Source of the DNA: Candidatus Thorarchaeota archaeon | Lineage (GTDB): Archaea > Asgardarchaeota > Thorarchaeia > Thorarchaeales > Thorarchaeaceae | NCBI GenBank assembly: GCA_016840385.1 | Contig: JAEOSL010000069.1 | Coordinates: 1-17,991 of the forward strand | Direction of reading: 5' to 3' | DNA: 17,991 nt | In this document: one piece after another, positions 1-9,287 of the stretch | How positions within the stretch are numbered: position 1 is the stretch's first letter | Layout: each line of letters begins with the position of its first letter | Notes under the pieces: model-generated | Told to the model about the DNA's origin: nothing | Databases searched by the model: none | The model's input: the letters and a program-made list of their open reading frames with translations, nothing else | Made by a program: the position numbers and the translations under genes

Positions 1-3000
1 CTCCATGAGAACATGACCACTACTCCAATCGGTCATCAACTTACACAGTACATTGATGGATGGAACTCCATAGTCCTCAATATCTCAAGTATTGTTGGAA
101 CTGAAATAGATGTGATTTCTTCAATACGCTTCATCGTCAATGGCTCATCAAGTACCTTCTGGGGAGTTGACGCTCTCTGGGTTGGTACTACTTTAGATAA
201 GGAACTTGAGAGTGGAACTGACTATGTGGAGTACGCGGCTCGGACCGAAGGTGGAATCACGCTCTACAACCTTGCAGACTACAACCGAGATGGAGATAGG
301 CTTACTATCATGTCTGATGTTGAGAGTACAGAAACCACTGGACTGCTTGAAATGTTCCTTGGAAGAGTTAACTTCACACAGGCTGGTCCTGCACATGAGA
401 TCGTTTCCTTCCTAGAGGATGGTACACCTGAAAGTATTGATTACTGGCCGAGTGCAGGGTTCAGAGTATCCACCAATGGACATGACCTGAGCCTACGTGT
501 CAGTACGAACTCGCTGGACTTTGTCATTGGTGAAAACGAGAGTGAGATACTCTTGGACAACATGGCTGTCATCGAATGGTCCTCTCAGAGGATAGAGTTC
601 CTGATGACTGGCTGGTTCAATGGGGTTTCCATCAACAGGACCTATGCAGTCACTTCCACAGGAATGATCAATTGGACAACCAGTTATGGAAGCGGAGGAG
701 AGTCAATCGAGAGTGTATCTGTAACTCAGCTAGAACTTGAGTCCACACCAATCCTTGAGTTCATCAATAGACTAGAGGATAATAGTACCATTGTCTGTTA
801 TGACGAACTCAGTGTGGGAATAACTCCTGATGTATTATCTGAAGGAATTGGAGCATTGTATGTTTCAGCAACAGAGATTGATACTATTTGGCGTCAAGTC
901 GAGCTGGCTTCAGGACTGAACATCTCTGAAGAGGACTACAACTACATCCATATCTCGATTAGGCCAAATTCACCTATGGACGATGGTGAATTCAGGTTCA
1001 GATTCACCCTGAATGATTCCACAGAGGTATATGCTCTCTCTTGGGATGGTGATGTTGACTTTGAGATGGCTGAAGACTTCTCCAACGAGGAAATCCATGA
1101 GCTATTCTTTGCCCTTGGATATGACCTGAATGACGCACTGGAAGGTCGAACAATTGAGTCAATCTCAGTGATGATACGGAGATCCATTGCCAGTAATGCG
1201 GTTTCAATGAGGCTAGACGATCTTTATGCATCCGATAGTTCATCACTTCACAAGGCTGCCTTACTCTGGAAGGTTCAAGATGCGGCTGATTCCACTTTCT
1301 ATGAATATCTTGAGGATGACGAATCCTATAGTAGTGATGTGGGTCTTGGAATTGTCCGACTTGACTCACAGGATGGAGTCATGCTCTATAACGAAGAGGT
1401 GTCTATGAGGAATGGTAATTTCTTCACGGGTGCAGCTATTGATTTGAGTTCATCAAGTGTTGTTGATGGTTCCCTCTTTGCAGGTTGCATGTTTGATGGT
1501 ACTAGTTTCTATCAAGGGCATCCCGTAACAGGAGCAATTAGTCTGGATATCGTAGAGGAGGGTGCGCTCACCTATCTAGCTGAACGAACTCTAACCTCAG
1601 ATGCTAATCTGACAATCACCTACTACTATGCGAATAATACGGAATCTGAGTCTACCGTGACAATCTCAGGACTTGAGGGAGTATCGCTAACTCCTGAAGT
1701 TGTCTATCTGAACATGACACTAGACCAGAAGAGGACTGTGTCCTTGGATATCATTGACCTGTGGATCTCTTTGAACATAACCGATGGTGTGATGCCTGAG
1801 ATGTTCAGGTTCAATACTACTGATGGTGTTTCGAATATTTACGAGGTCACACCTGAACCACTACTCCCACTATGCATGCATGAGACCTATGACTCCAAGT
1901 CTATTACCTTGGACGAGGGTGGAGTTGATGAGAACGGAGATGTCACAGCATGGATAGCCTCACCACGAGACCCAATGGACCGCTCGCTCTACGTGGGTGA
2001 TGGTCCACAGGCTGGACATATTGACAGGTATCTGGGTGTAGGAGTTAAGAATACAACCCTCGACTTCTACCTGCGACTTGACCTTGACTCGTACATTCCT
2101 GAGAATCACATTGACACATGGTACTCTTCATGGACTCTCTATAAACCAGATATTCAGTATTCTAAACCTACAGGACTCTATACTCAATACTTTACTCACG
2201 GGCGGCATACCATCTACGAGCTCTGGGACACTACTGTTGGTCCTAATAGAGCTCTGCAACTACAAGCAGAACGTGTATTCGAGGTTTCATGGAATTGGGT
2301 GTATGTGAATGATACTGAGCTAGGAGAGTTCTGGTTTGTGAATGGATATAATGACACTTCGGAATACTATCAATTCACAGCAAGCAAGTACTCAGCAGGA
2401 GTGCCTGGTGAACCCCCATGTGATCTGGTAGAACTTGGTTCATGGACCTCATCGATGGGAGCCATTGATAATAGATGGGTGCACTGGTCCACAGACCTTG
2501 ATGACTCAAGTTTCATTCTGACTGGAGTACATCCAGATGGAAGTCCTACAGGCTTCAGGGAAGTGTTCCAGACCAGTGGGTTCCAGATTGTTCGATGCAT
2601 TCAGGCTCGTTTCATCGAATCCCCAACGCAGGGAACTAACTATTTTGTGGATGACCTCTGGGTTCTCTCCGATAATGGTACAACGAAGTTTGCTCACGAG
2701 GACTTTAGCTATGGAGATATCACCGAACTTACTACAGGTTCAAACTGGGATGTAGATATCTATGGGAGTCCGCAGTTCACCCTGACCACTAGTTCAAACA
2801 TGGGCTTCAGTCGCTCGGTCCTTAATATTGAACCAGAGGTTCTATCTGCCTACTATCGTTCCGAGGCTCAGTTGGAGTTCCTGAACGGATGGTATCGCAC
2901 CACAGAGTATTCAGAAACATCTGACTACATTAGTGGGTACTATGAAGAGATGGCTGAGCTACTTGGTCAGAAGTACTACCAGCACTACTTCACGGTTCTT

Positions 3001-6000
3001 GATGTGAGTGGGGTTGGATACTACGAGATCACTGTAGGTGATACATCTCAAGACAACAAGCTCCTCTACATTGATGGGGAGGAGGTTGCTCTTACGAATG
3101 GTGTCGCTCAGGTCTACCTGCGTACTGGTCTCCATCCTGTGTACCTGCGTGTGTATGCAGACGGAGCAGATAGTATCAATGCCTTCACCTTCAATATTGT
3201 TGCACTTGAGGGCGGTGGAACGGTACAGGCCTACACCCCTCGGAGCGGAAGGATGACTGCTATTTACTACGACAATGAGCACTTTGAGCGAATCCGTGAT
3301 ATCGATTCATTATCATACTACACTGACCCAGATGCTATGCTAGGCAAGGCAAATACCATGATGGTTGCAGATGCAATTGGTGGACTGAAAGTTTCACTGG
3401 ATGCTGATGACATCCTTGACTACATGCTCCGTGACATCAACTCTGGTACGTACGACTCCAGTGGACACTCACAGACACCACTGTACGATACTGCTGGTAG
3501 TGTGATCTTCAGTTGTGATGCTATCCCCGATACACTGTATATGGGTGAGTATCAGGACAGTATCATGGAGAAGTTCCTTGAGATGAGTGGGTATGTTGTG
3601 GTGGATGGAAATCTTCCTTTCACAGTGACCACTCACGCAGATGGGACAAGTACACACTGGGAACTAGGTGCAGAGTATATTCTAGATATGGTGACTGATG
3701 AAGCATGGTATCATGCAGATGATGCAATGATCACCTACGGACCTAAAGATACTGAATATTCAGGACTCTTCTCACAGAGTATGAATGACCGTGAGTTATG
3801 GGCTGATAAGTACACGTACAGCTTTGATTCGAATATGCCTTGGAATATTTATGATACACGAATTGAGCACGAGAATACTGGCACTGGACTTGAAATGTTC
3901 AGCATTGATACTTTTGGTAGTCGGAACTCAATATGGGAGGACAAAGATGCAGAGATTATGCTTGCACCGGGTCATACAAAGATCAGTTTCATAGTGAATA
4001 CTGAGGCTGATGCAAGACGAATGCGAGTGCATCTCTATGACCTTACCCTCACTGGCCAATTGGTTTCATCAAACGCTTTAGTTGATGGTTTGACACCAAT
4101 GAGCAATATGACTCCCTTGGTCTGTGAAGGGACACCTATTGCAGAAAACTCCTTCTTGGTCACTTTTGACCTTGGACAGTTCGTAGAGTTCTATGACATG
4201 TTTGTCACCCAGCTCTCCTATGTGCTCTCTGTTGAGGCTGAAGCTTTTGATCCGTTTCTAGGATACTCGTGGAAGTCTTTGATTAGCTACAAGGTTACCA
4301 ATATCGCAATTGATAAGCAGTTCATGGTTCGCACCAGCGATGGCTTCGCTAGCAATATGGAGATGACACTTCCAACAGCTGCTACTGGAAAACTGGAGGA
4401 GCTTCGGTTATCAAGATACATCGTCATGTCAGAGCGTGAACAGGCGCGGGTATTGATGGAACAGAGACGAGATTGGGCTCTTAATCAGCTACCATCCTCT
4501 GCTGAAAAACCATTCTACTGGGATGATGAGGTGGATGTTCAGATACTGACTTATGACAACTCTCCTCTTGTGTCCGCCTCTCTACGTACAACATCGTCTC
4601 TATCAAACGTCTATGCAACGGGACTAACCAGTGAAGACACAACCTTAGTTAGAGTGCCCTTCAAACAACAGGGTGCATCAGAGGTCAATCCTCTGTCGTA
4701 TAGATTGTCGTTCTCTCCAACAGAATGTAGATCCTCACAGATGGCGGCAACAGGTTTCTATTGGAAGGTTATGAATAGTTCCAACTGTTATACTAATAGC
4801 TTTTCGAGTGTTTCTAGCAAATGGATGCCACAGGTCAGTATCACTGTCAAGCGGGACCCTATGCAACCGGTAGCTACTGGAACTGGAAAAATGCTGTTCG
4901 GAGAACTTGATGATTACTCACCAATGTGGTCACTTGACACTTCCTATCTTAGTGAGAACAATCGCCGTTTCTTAGAATATTCCACTTGGGCTGAGGGGCA
5001 TCCTACCGAGTTTGCTAATCCTGTGACATTTCAGGCTGATGAGCATGGTGGTGGGATTGTGACTTATGGTCTATCACAATTGATCAGTCGTGACCATGCA
5101 TGGTATAATGCGTCTCTGAGCGAGGTCTACATGGACTATATCGCGAGGTCGTATCGAATGAATCTCTGGGGCCACACTCCCTCAATTGAACTTATCCAGT
5201 CAATTGATTTGGAATATGCTCTTGAAGACCGTATAGAACTTTGGAACCAAGAGGGGTGGGCTGATGAAGCATTTAGGGGAACTGTGCGTAACCTTCAGAC
5301 TCTCTGGACTGGACGTAGTGCGGTTGAATTCTTGGCAGATGCATTTGGAGCAGAACAGTATTCAGGTAGACTTATTGATCATACTGGAGCAGTCGTTGAA
5401 ACTTATGGACAAGGACCTGTAGCTGGCAATGGTCAACTTGAGAGCTTCGTTGATATCATGGTTGAGGACTATGATGGTGCAGACTGGTATTCTGAGAACC
5501 AGTACATTCCTGACACAACAAGGGATTCAGAGGACTGGGCACTCAATTGGACAACATTAGATATGACAAGTGAATCACTGACAGTTCGACCATCCCTATC
5601 TGAAACTTCAGGATGGGACAAGGACAGTCCGAGGTTTGATCTGGTTGCTCCCGGTCTGGGATGGGCAAGCGCTCCAGGTTCAATACTCAGGCATCAGGTT
5701 GTTAGGGGTAGGAATATCAACGTCCAGCTGGACTGGACCGATGCAAATCTGACAGCTGGAGAGACCGTCTACATCAATGCACAGGTTGAGGTCTGGGGTG
5801 ATACACTCTGGATCAATCAAACCATCACTGTTCCTGCAAATAATATCACGGTACTCATGTTTGACATTGGGCATCTGGTGAATAACCCTAAGGAAGGGAA
5901 GGTGCTCTGGGTTTCAGATAACCAGACCCTATCAACTCCACCATCAGTGACCCTCTGGGCATATCGTGAGGACCCTGATTCTCTGAATGATATTGTGTCA

Positions 6001-6942
6001 GTTGTAAGGAACCTCATCTATGTTGATAGACACTTCCTCCGGATGGACTATGATGACGAGTACATTGACAGATATCTTGAAACAATTCAGGCTAACGAAA
6101 ATGAAGCCAATGCAATGAAGAAATGGTACATTGTCCTTGGAGCTGTGATGATGGCTGCTGCTCCTCTAACGGCTGGTACTTCAGCGGTCTGGGGTCTTGA
6201 TATGATAGTAAGCGTGACCACTGGCAAGTCAATGTTCGACCATATCCTGCATGGTGCAATGAGTGCTATGGGTGTGGACAAGAATTACATCGGCAATTTC
6301 AGCATATGGGGTATCACATCAAATCAGGGCTGGAACCTGATACTGACTGAAGCCTTGGCAGGAGCTTTGTCCTTTGGGATCGGGACAGCTGCAAGGACCA
6401 TTGGAAGACTTGCAGGACGTCTAGGGTCTAGCTTGTCCACTCGACTAGCAGGAACAAGGTTTACTGACCTTGTTAGTCTTGGTAATAAGTTCAAATCTGT
6501 TGGTTCATCGCTCATGATGAGGTTCGGGACAACTATTGATGATATCCTTGACCTTGGCTGGACTCGGGGATTCGAGAAACTCTCCAAGATGAGCACGAAG
6601 CGAGCCATTGGTACAATCGTGATGAAAGGAGTCGGTGAATACTTCGAACTTGTAGGCGAGGTTATCTTCGAGATGGCCTTCGACTCCATGCTTAGAATGG
6701 ACAAGAGTGAGCGGCCTTGGGGTGGCGGAGAACTCTTCATCACAGCTATGACGCTCTCTGTTATTACCAGCGGACTGATGAGGGCCATGGGAAAGAAGGG
6801 TATCAAGATGGTCATTAATGATGACGGGAATCCAGTAAGGATGGTGAGTAGGGCAAGGTTACTCCTACCTATGTCAGCATTAGCTCTTCAGGGTTCGATG
6901 TTAGTGATGAGGATTCCAGTTCTCATGGGGAATCAGAGGTGA
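1..6942 (+). CDS. Giant surface/secreted multidomain protein, 5' partial
   Basis: The reading frame is open to the left edge. The first ATG, at base 13, has no visible ribosome site and no signal peptide follows it, so I read this as the C-terminal 2309 or more residues of a larger protein. Most of it is beta-rich, low in Lys and Cys, and carries well over a dozen N-X-S/T sequons, as expected for archaeal cell-surface proteins. A strand motif of the type V-D-x-L-W/Y recurs near residues 52-56, 401-405 and 879-883 (numbered from base 13), suggesting repeated jelly-roll-like modules that may bind carbohydrate. Residues about 1117-1226 resemble a class I amidotransferase-like or ThuA-like fold, with an I-P-D-T-L segment and a V-V-V-D-G-N-L-P-F segment. 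From residue 2037 the protein changes to hydrophobic, glycine-rich helices up to its end. Role unknown; adhesion, surface remodelling or contact-dependent antagonism are all possible. The coding call is secure, the domain calls are tentative. Confidence 0.9.
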   Translation, partial: LHENMTTTPIGHQLTQYIDGWNSIVLNISSIVGTEIDVISSIRFIVNGSSSTFWGVDALWVGTTLDKELESGTDYVEYAARTEGGITLYNLADYNRDGDRLTIMSDVESTETTGLLEMFLGRVNFTQAGPAHEIVSFLEDGTPESIDYWPSAGFRVSTNGHDLSLRVSTNSLDFVIGENESEILLDNMAVIEWSSQRIEFLMTGWFNGVSINRTYAVTSTGMINWTTSYGSGGESIESVSVTQLELESTPILEFINRLEDNSTIVCYDELSVGITPDVLSEGIGALYVSATEIDTIWRQVELASGLNISEEDYNYIHISIRPNSPMDDGEFRFRFTLNDSTEVYALSWDGDVDFEMAEDFSNEEIHELFFALGYDLNDALEGRTIESISVMIRRSIASNAVSMRLDDLYASDSSSLHKAALLWKVQDAADSTFYEYLEDDESYSSDVGLGIVRLDSQDGVMLYNEEVSMRNGNFFTGAAIDLSSSSVVDGSLFAGCMFDGTSFYQGHPVTGAISLDIVEEGALTYLAERTLTSDANLTITYYYANNTESESTVTISGLEGVSLTPEVVYLNMTLDQKRTVSLDIIDLWISLNITDGVMPEMFRFNTTDGVSNIYEVTPEPLLPLCMHETYDSKSITLDEGGVDENGDVTAWIASPRDPMDRSLYVGDGPQAGHIDRYLGVGVKNTTLDFYLRLDLDSYIPENHIDTWYSSWTLYKPDIQYSKPTGLYTQYFTHGRHTIYELWDTTVGPNRALQLQAERVFEVSWNWVYVNDTELGEFWFVNGYNDTSEYYQFTASKYSAGVPGEPPCDLVELGSWTSSMGAIDNRWVHWSTDLDDSSFILTGVHPDGSPTGFREVFQTSGFQIVRCIQARFIESPTQGTNYFVDDLWVLSDNGTTKFAHEDFSYGDITELTTGSNWDVDIYGSPQFTLTTSSNMGFSRSVLNIEPEVLSAYYRSEAQLEFLNGWYRTTEYSETSDYISGYYEEMAELLGQKYYQHYFTVLDVSGVGYYEITVGDTSQDNKLLYIDGEEVALTNGVAQVYLRTGLHPVYLRVYADGADSINAFTFNIVALEGGGTVQAYTPRSGRMTAIYYDNEHFERIRDIDSLSYYTDPDAMLGKANTMMVADAIGGLKVSLDADDILDYMLRDINSGTYDSSGHSQTPLYDTAGSVIFSCDAIPDTLYMGEYQDSIMEKFLEMSGYVVVDGNLPFTVTTHADGTSTHWELGAEYILDMVTDEAWYHADDAMITYGPKDTEYSGLFSQSMNDRELWADKYTYSFDSNMPWNIYDTRIEHENTGTGLEMFSIDTFGSRNSIWEDKDAEIMLAPGHTKISFIVNTEADARRMRVHLYDLTLTGQLVSSNALVDGLTPMSNMTPLVCEGTPIAENSFLVTFDLGQFVEFYDMFVTQLSYVLSVEAEAFDPFLGYSWKSLISYKVTNIAIDKQFMVRTSDGFASNMEMTLPTAATGKLEELRLSRYIVMSEREQARVLMEQRRDWALNQLPSSAEKPFYWDDEVDVQILTYDNSPLVSASLRTTSSLSNVYATGLTSEDTTLVRVPFKQQGASEVNPLSYRLSFSPTECRSSQMAATGFYWKVMNSSNCYTNSFSSVSSKWMPQVSITVKRDPMQPVATGTGKMLFGELDDYSPMWSLDTSYLSENNRRFLEYSTWAEGHPTEFANPVTFQADEHGGGIVTYGLSQLISRDHAWYNASLSEVYMDYIARSYRMNLWGHTPSIELIQSIDLEYALEDRIELWNQEGWADEAFRGTVRNLQTLWTGRSAVEFLADAFGAEQYSGRLIDHTGAVVETYGQGPVAGNGQLESFVDIMVEDYDGADWYSENQYIPDTTRDSEDWALNWTTLDMTSESLTVRPSLSETSGWDKDSPRFDLVAPGLGWASAPGSILRHQVVRGRNINVQLDWTDANLTAGETVYINAQVEVWGDTLWINQTITVPANNITVLMFDIGHLVNNPKEGKVLWVSDNQTLSTPPSVTLWAYREDPDSLNDIVSVVRNLIYVDRHFLRMDYDDEYIDRYLETIQANENEANAMKKWYIVLGAVMMAAAPLTAGTSAVWGLDMIVSVTTGKSMFDHILHGAMSAMGVDKNYIGNFSIWGITSNQGWNLILTEALAGALSFGIGTAARTIGRLAGRLGSSLSTRLAGTRFTDLVSLGNKFKSVGSSLMMRFGTTIDDILDLGWTRGFEKLSKMSTKRAIGTIVMKGVGEYFELVGEVIFEMAFDSMLRMDKSERPWGGGELFITAMTLSVITSGLMRAMGKKGIKMVINDDGNPVRMVSRARLLLPMSALALQGSMLVMRIPVLMGNQR

Positions 6943-6990
6943 AGAGTTGAGTATAACATTGATAAGATATCGGTCAGGTGAGAAGGTAGA

Positions 6991-7635
6991 ATGATTGAAG
7001 AACCGACAAAACCCGAGGTTGCTTGGAACTATCCTAAACTGGCCAGAGTGGTTTGGGCACTATTCATACTGTCCTTTGTAGGTGGTCTGGTAATGCAGCT
7101 GGGTGGTTTGAAATTGGTTTATCGCGATGTTGGAGGGCCTTACCTCTGGTGGAGTGGATTAACAATTGTGGACATTTTCGAAGTACTGACATATTTTATC
7201 CTAACCCCAGTCACTCTCATAGTGTTGTCAGTGTATCTCGTTCTCATCCGGAACGATGTTGGCATTATTGCAGTTGGAACAAGCATCCTTGTATTTATTT
7301 CAGGTGTTTCATGGGGAATGCACTTTATACTTCACAGAATGGCATACGACCTTCTGGATGTGGCATATGCGATCATGTACTGGAGCACAGCAATGGTCTT
7401 TCTTGGCATCACCTTCTTCCTCATGGGTAACATCTACCTGAAGAAAGTACCAACCACCCTGACTCGTCTTACTGGCATCTCGTTCTTGGTAGTGGGATTC
7501 ATCGGAATAATAGTGGGGTATATCGGCGGCTTCACACTTCTCCCATGGTTCACTATCTACGACTTTCCATGGGTTACAACTGCTGCGATACTCCCTTGCT
7601 GTTTGGCATTGATTCAAATTGTGAATGAGAGGTAG
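6991..7635 (+). CDS. Six-helix integral membrane protein, unknown function
   Basis: Product of 214 residues. It has a short polar N-terminus followed by about six hydrophobic helices, near residues 19-43, 58-86, 91-115, 124-149, 160-184 and 192-211. The loops are short and I see no recognisable catalytic or cofactor motif. The ATG follows a GGTGA ribosome site at 6977-6981. The 48-base gap after the giant surface-protein gene contains a TATA-like TATAACAT at about 6951-6958, so it could be read through from upstream or have its own promoter. Its stop lies just before the start of the next gene, with the two ribosome regions interleaved, which implies co-expression. By position it could be a membrane partner of, or protection against, the giant protein's hydrophobic C-terminus; this is inference from order only. 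I do not recognise the family. Confidence 0.8.
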   Translation: MIEEPTKPEVAWNYPKLARVVWALFILSFVGGLVMQLGGLKLVYRDVGGPYLWWSGLTIVDIFEVLTYFILTPVTLIVLSVYLVLIRNDVGIIAVGTSILVFISGVSWGMHFILHRMAYDLLDVAYAIMYWSTAMVFLGITFFLMGNIYLKKVPTTLTRLTGISFLVVGFIGIIVGYIGGFTLLPWFTIYDFPWVTTAAILPCCLALIQIVNER

Positions 7636-7642
7636 GTTTGAT

Positions 7643-8149
7643 ATGACACGAAGAACCCATCCCGATGCAGTGGCATACGCCTTCGAGCAGGAACTGTTCG
7701 AGAAGGGAGAGGAGCAGTACAGTGATGAGGATCATCGACGTGCTTTCCTAAGTCGACGAAAGAGATACCTTGGTTCTGTCAAACGAGGAGAGAGAACAGT
7801 CCATTACTGGTGGGTTATAGCAGATGAAGAGATGATGACAATCGATGATGGAACCGGAGGTGTCATTGTTACGGGGAATCTCGAAAGTCCCCTGAAGCGA
7901 ATTCCCCAGAAGGAGATGACCGTGGAAGAGCTGGAAAAGGCTGGTGAGTTCGAGGTCCCTCCAGCGATGATGCGACAACTAAGTATTCTTTCGGAGATGG
8001 GCGCAAGTGTAATGGGACCGCTTGAGTATAGAGCTTGTGACGTACTACTTCCGCTTTTGGGAATAGTAATTAAACCAGAATGTGATTCAGAGCATGTCCG
8101 GTCCGAACATGTGGATTGGGGAAAAGTTCGTTTCTATATTCGAAAATAA
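7643..8149 (+). CDS. 168-residue soluble protein, unknown; possible OB-fold-like strand motif
   Basis: I chose the ATG at 7643 because a GAGAGGT ribosome site (7627-7633) sits nine bases before it. An earlier in-frame ATG at 7625 would add six residues but lacks such a site. The product is charged, without membrane helices or a signal peptide. A central stretch reads W-W-V-I-A-D-E-E followed by T-I-D-D-G-T-G-G-V-I-V. The D-D-G-T-G turn between strands is common in OB-fold nucleic-acid-binding proteins, but one motif is too little for a call. The gene starts 7 bases after the stop of the membrane-protein gene and is followed 9 bases after its own stop by a strong hairpin, so it ends the unit. 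No family recognised. Confidence 0.75.
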   Translation: MTRRTHPDAVAYAFEQELFEKGEEQYSDEDHRRAFLSRRKRYLGSVKRGERTVHYWWVIADEEMMTIDDGTGGVIVTGNLESPLKRIPQKEMTVEELEKAGEFEVPPAMMRQLSILSEMGASVMGPLEYRACDVLLPLLGIVIKPECDSEHVRSEHVDWGKVRFYIRK

Positions 8150-8479
8150 AATTGAAGATAGTTGGGCATGGTAAGTGCCCAACTAAAGTTCTAGGTTTCT
8201 GTTCAGGCCTGCATGGCAAACCTTGGGCATTTTTCCTTTGTTATGCCTGGTGTTTCACAGGGTCTGGTCATGCCGGTGTAAAATTTGAACTGATCAACAC
8301 CGCATTTTCCATCGGCCGCATTATATTCTGGACATGTCATCTATACATTCTTCCAATTCGGTCTTTTAGTCCCGGTCCCAAACTACTAGTAGTCCGGTTT
8401 GGACTGTTATCCAAAAACTTCCTATTAGCACATATTAAGCTATTTCGGTTGCTTGCCTTCTAGTGTAATGGTTCGCCAG
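8150..8479. other. Intergenic region between convergent genes, no gene seen
   Basis: About 330 bases separate the end of the plus-strand unit from the end of the minus-strand phosphodiesterase gene. Apart from the hairpin at its left edge I see only weaker inverted repeats: CGGTGT/ACACCG around 8274-8306 and GTCCCAAAC/GTTTGGAC around 8375-8404 enclosing the palindrome CTACTAGTAG. An open frame crossing it on the plus strand (8116-8463) has no ribosome site and an implausible, Cys- and Phe-rich composition. No tRNA, rRNA or recognisable small RNA was found by eye. Confidence 0.5.
8159..8185 (+). terminator. Perfect 10-bp hairpin after the plus-strand unit
   Basis: Ten bases at 8159-8168 (TAGTTGGGCA) pair perfectly with 8176-8185 around a 7-base loop. 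It begins 9 bases after the stop of the 168-residue gene. No long T tract follows at once; the nearest T-rich run is about 45 bases downstream (near 8230-8240). It could therefore be a 3'-end stabilising or processing structure rather than a simple terminator. Confidence 0.5.
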
Positions 8480-9280
8480 TTAGGTGAGACCTCTCTTCTC
8501 AAGCACTTGCTTCAGGAGTTTAGGATTATCTGTGAACATTCCATCCACTCCAAGGTCAAGAAGGATGTCCATAGTAGGTTGGTCGTTTATGGTCCAGACG
8601 TGAACTGCAAGATTGTGTTCGTGTGCCTTTCGTACGAACTTCTTTGTAACGACTTTCAGCGGTCCTGATCTCATTGGTACTTGGAATGCTCTATACTGGA
8701 TATCTTCGAACTTTATTCGTGGTAGACCAACCTTCGTATTGAGAACGAAACTCTTCACTTCTCCAGGGTGTGCACTTGTTGGGACCTTCGGCATGAGTAC
8801 TCTGAATCTTTCGAGTTGACTGTTATGGAATGATGCAACCAGTACCGAGTTTGACCGATCCGTCTGAGATATCATTCGTGCAAGTTCCATTGGAGCTGAT
8901 GGAAATGTATCCTTGATATCGAGATTGAAGATGACATTAGGAAATCTCTCAAAGGCTTCCTGCAGAGTTACGATGCTGTGACCTTTTCCTCTGAATGGGA
9001 ATGTTGCACCATCATCTGAAGTGAAAGTATATCCAAAGTCAATCTGTCGCAATTCATCCAGAGTGAATTCGCGAATTGTTCCTGCTTTTCCTGTCGTACG
9101 CTCTAAATCCTCGTCATGAAAGAGTACAACTTTGTCATCCTTCGTCAATCGAACATCCGACTCGAGCACATCAACACCAATAGCCGCAGCAGATTCAAAG
9201 GCTAACATCGTATTCTCAGGAGTATTTTCGGACTCTCCTCTATGTGCCATAATTAACAGTCGACCAATGTCAAAGATCAC
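8480..9280 (-). CDS. Glycerophosphodiester phosphodiesterase (GDPD/UgpQ-like)
   Basis: A 266-residue TIM-barrel enzyme of the GDPD family, predicted to hydrolyse glycerophosphodiesters to an alcohol and a glycerol phosphate; in archaea the true substrate is uncertain. The family signature is clear: H13-R14-G15 followed by P-E-N-T (21-24), then E40 and D42 in E-S-D-V-R-L-T, then H55-D56 before L-E-R-T-T. The third metal or acid position, usually Glu in an E-x-K motif, is D121 with K123. Length is typical and there is no signal peptide, so it should be cytoplasmic. The start is a GTG with a purine-rich GGAAGTGAG upstream on the minus strand. The ATG at codon 11 has no ribosome site and would cut into the first strand. 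It lies 7 bases after the alcohol dehydrogenase gene, so the two are co-transcribed. Confidence 0.92.
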   Translation of the reverse strand: MIFDIGRLLIMAHRGESENTPENTMLAFESAAAIGVDVLESDVRLTKDDKVVLFHDEDLERTTGKAGTIREFTLDELRQIDFGYTFTSDDGATFPFRGKGHSIVTLQEAFERFPNVIFNLDIKDTFPSAPMELARMISQTDRSNSVLVASFHNSQLERFRVLMPKVPTSAHPGEVKSFVLNTKVGLPRIKFEDIQYRAFQVPMRSGPLKVVTKKFVRKAHEHNLAVHVWTINDQPTMDILLDLGVDGMFTDNPKLLKQVLEKRGLT

Positions 9281-9287
9281 TTTCTTC

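Noticed and set aside
1004..1369. 121-codon minus-strand open frame
   Set aside because: Antisense shadow inside the giant gene; His- and Gln-rich product without recognisable pattern.
6324..6815. 163-codon minus-strand open frame
   Set aside because: It lies entirely antisense to the giant surface-protein gene, with composition explained by the opposite strand and no ribosome site.
8116..8463. 115-codon plus-strand open frame in the intergenic gap
   Set aside because: It overlaps the end of the 168-residue gene, has no ribosome site, and its composition (many Phe, Cys, Trp) is unlike a real protein here.
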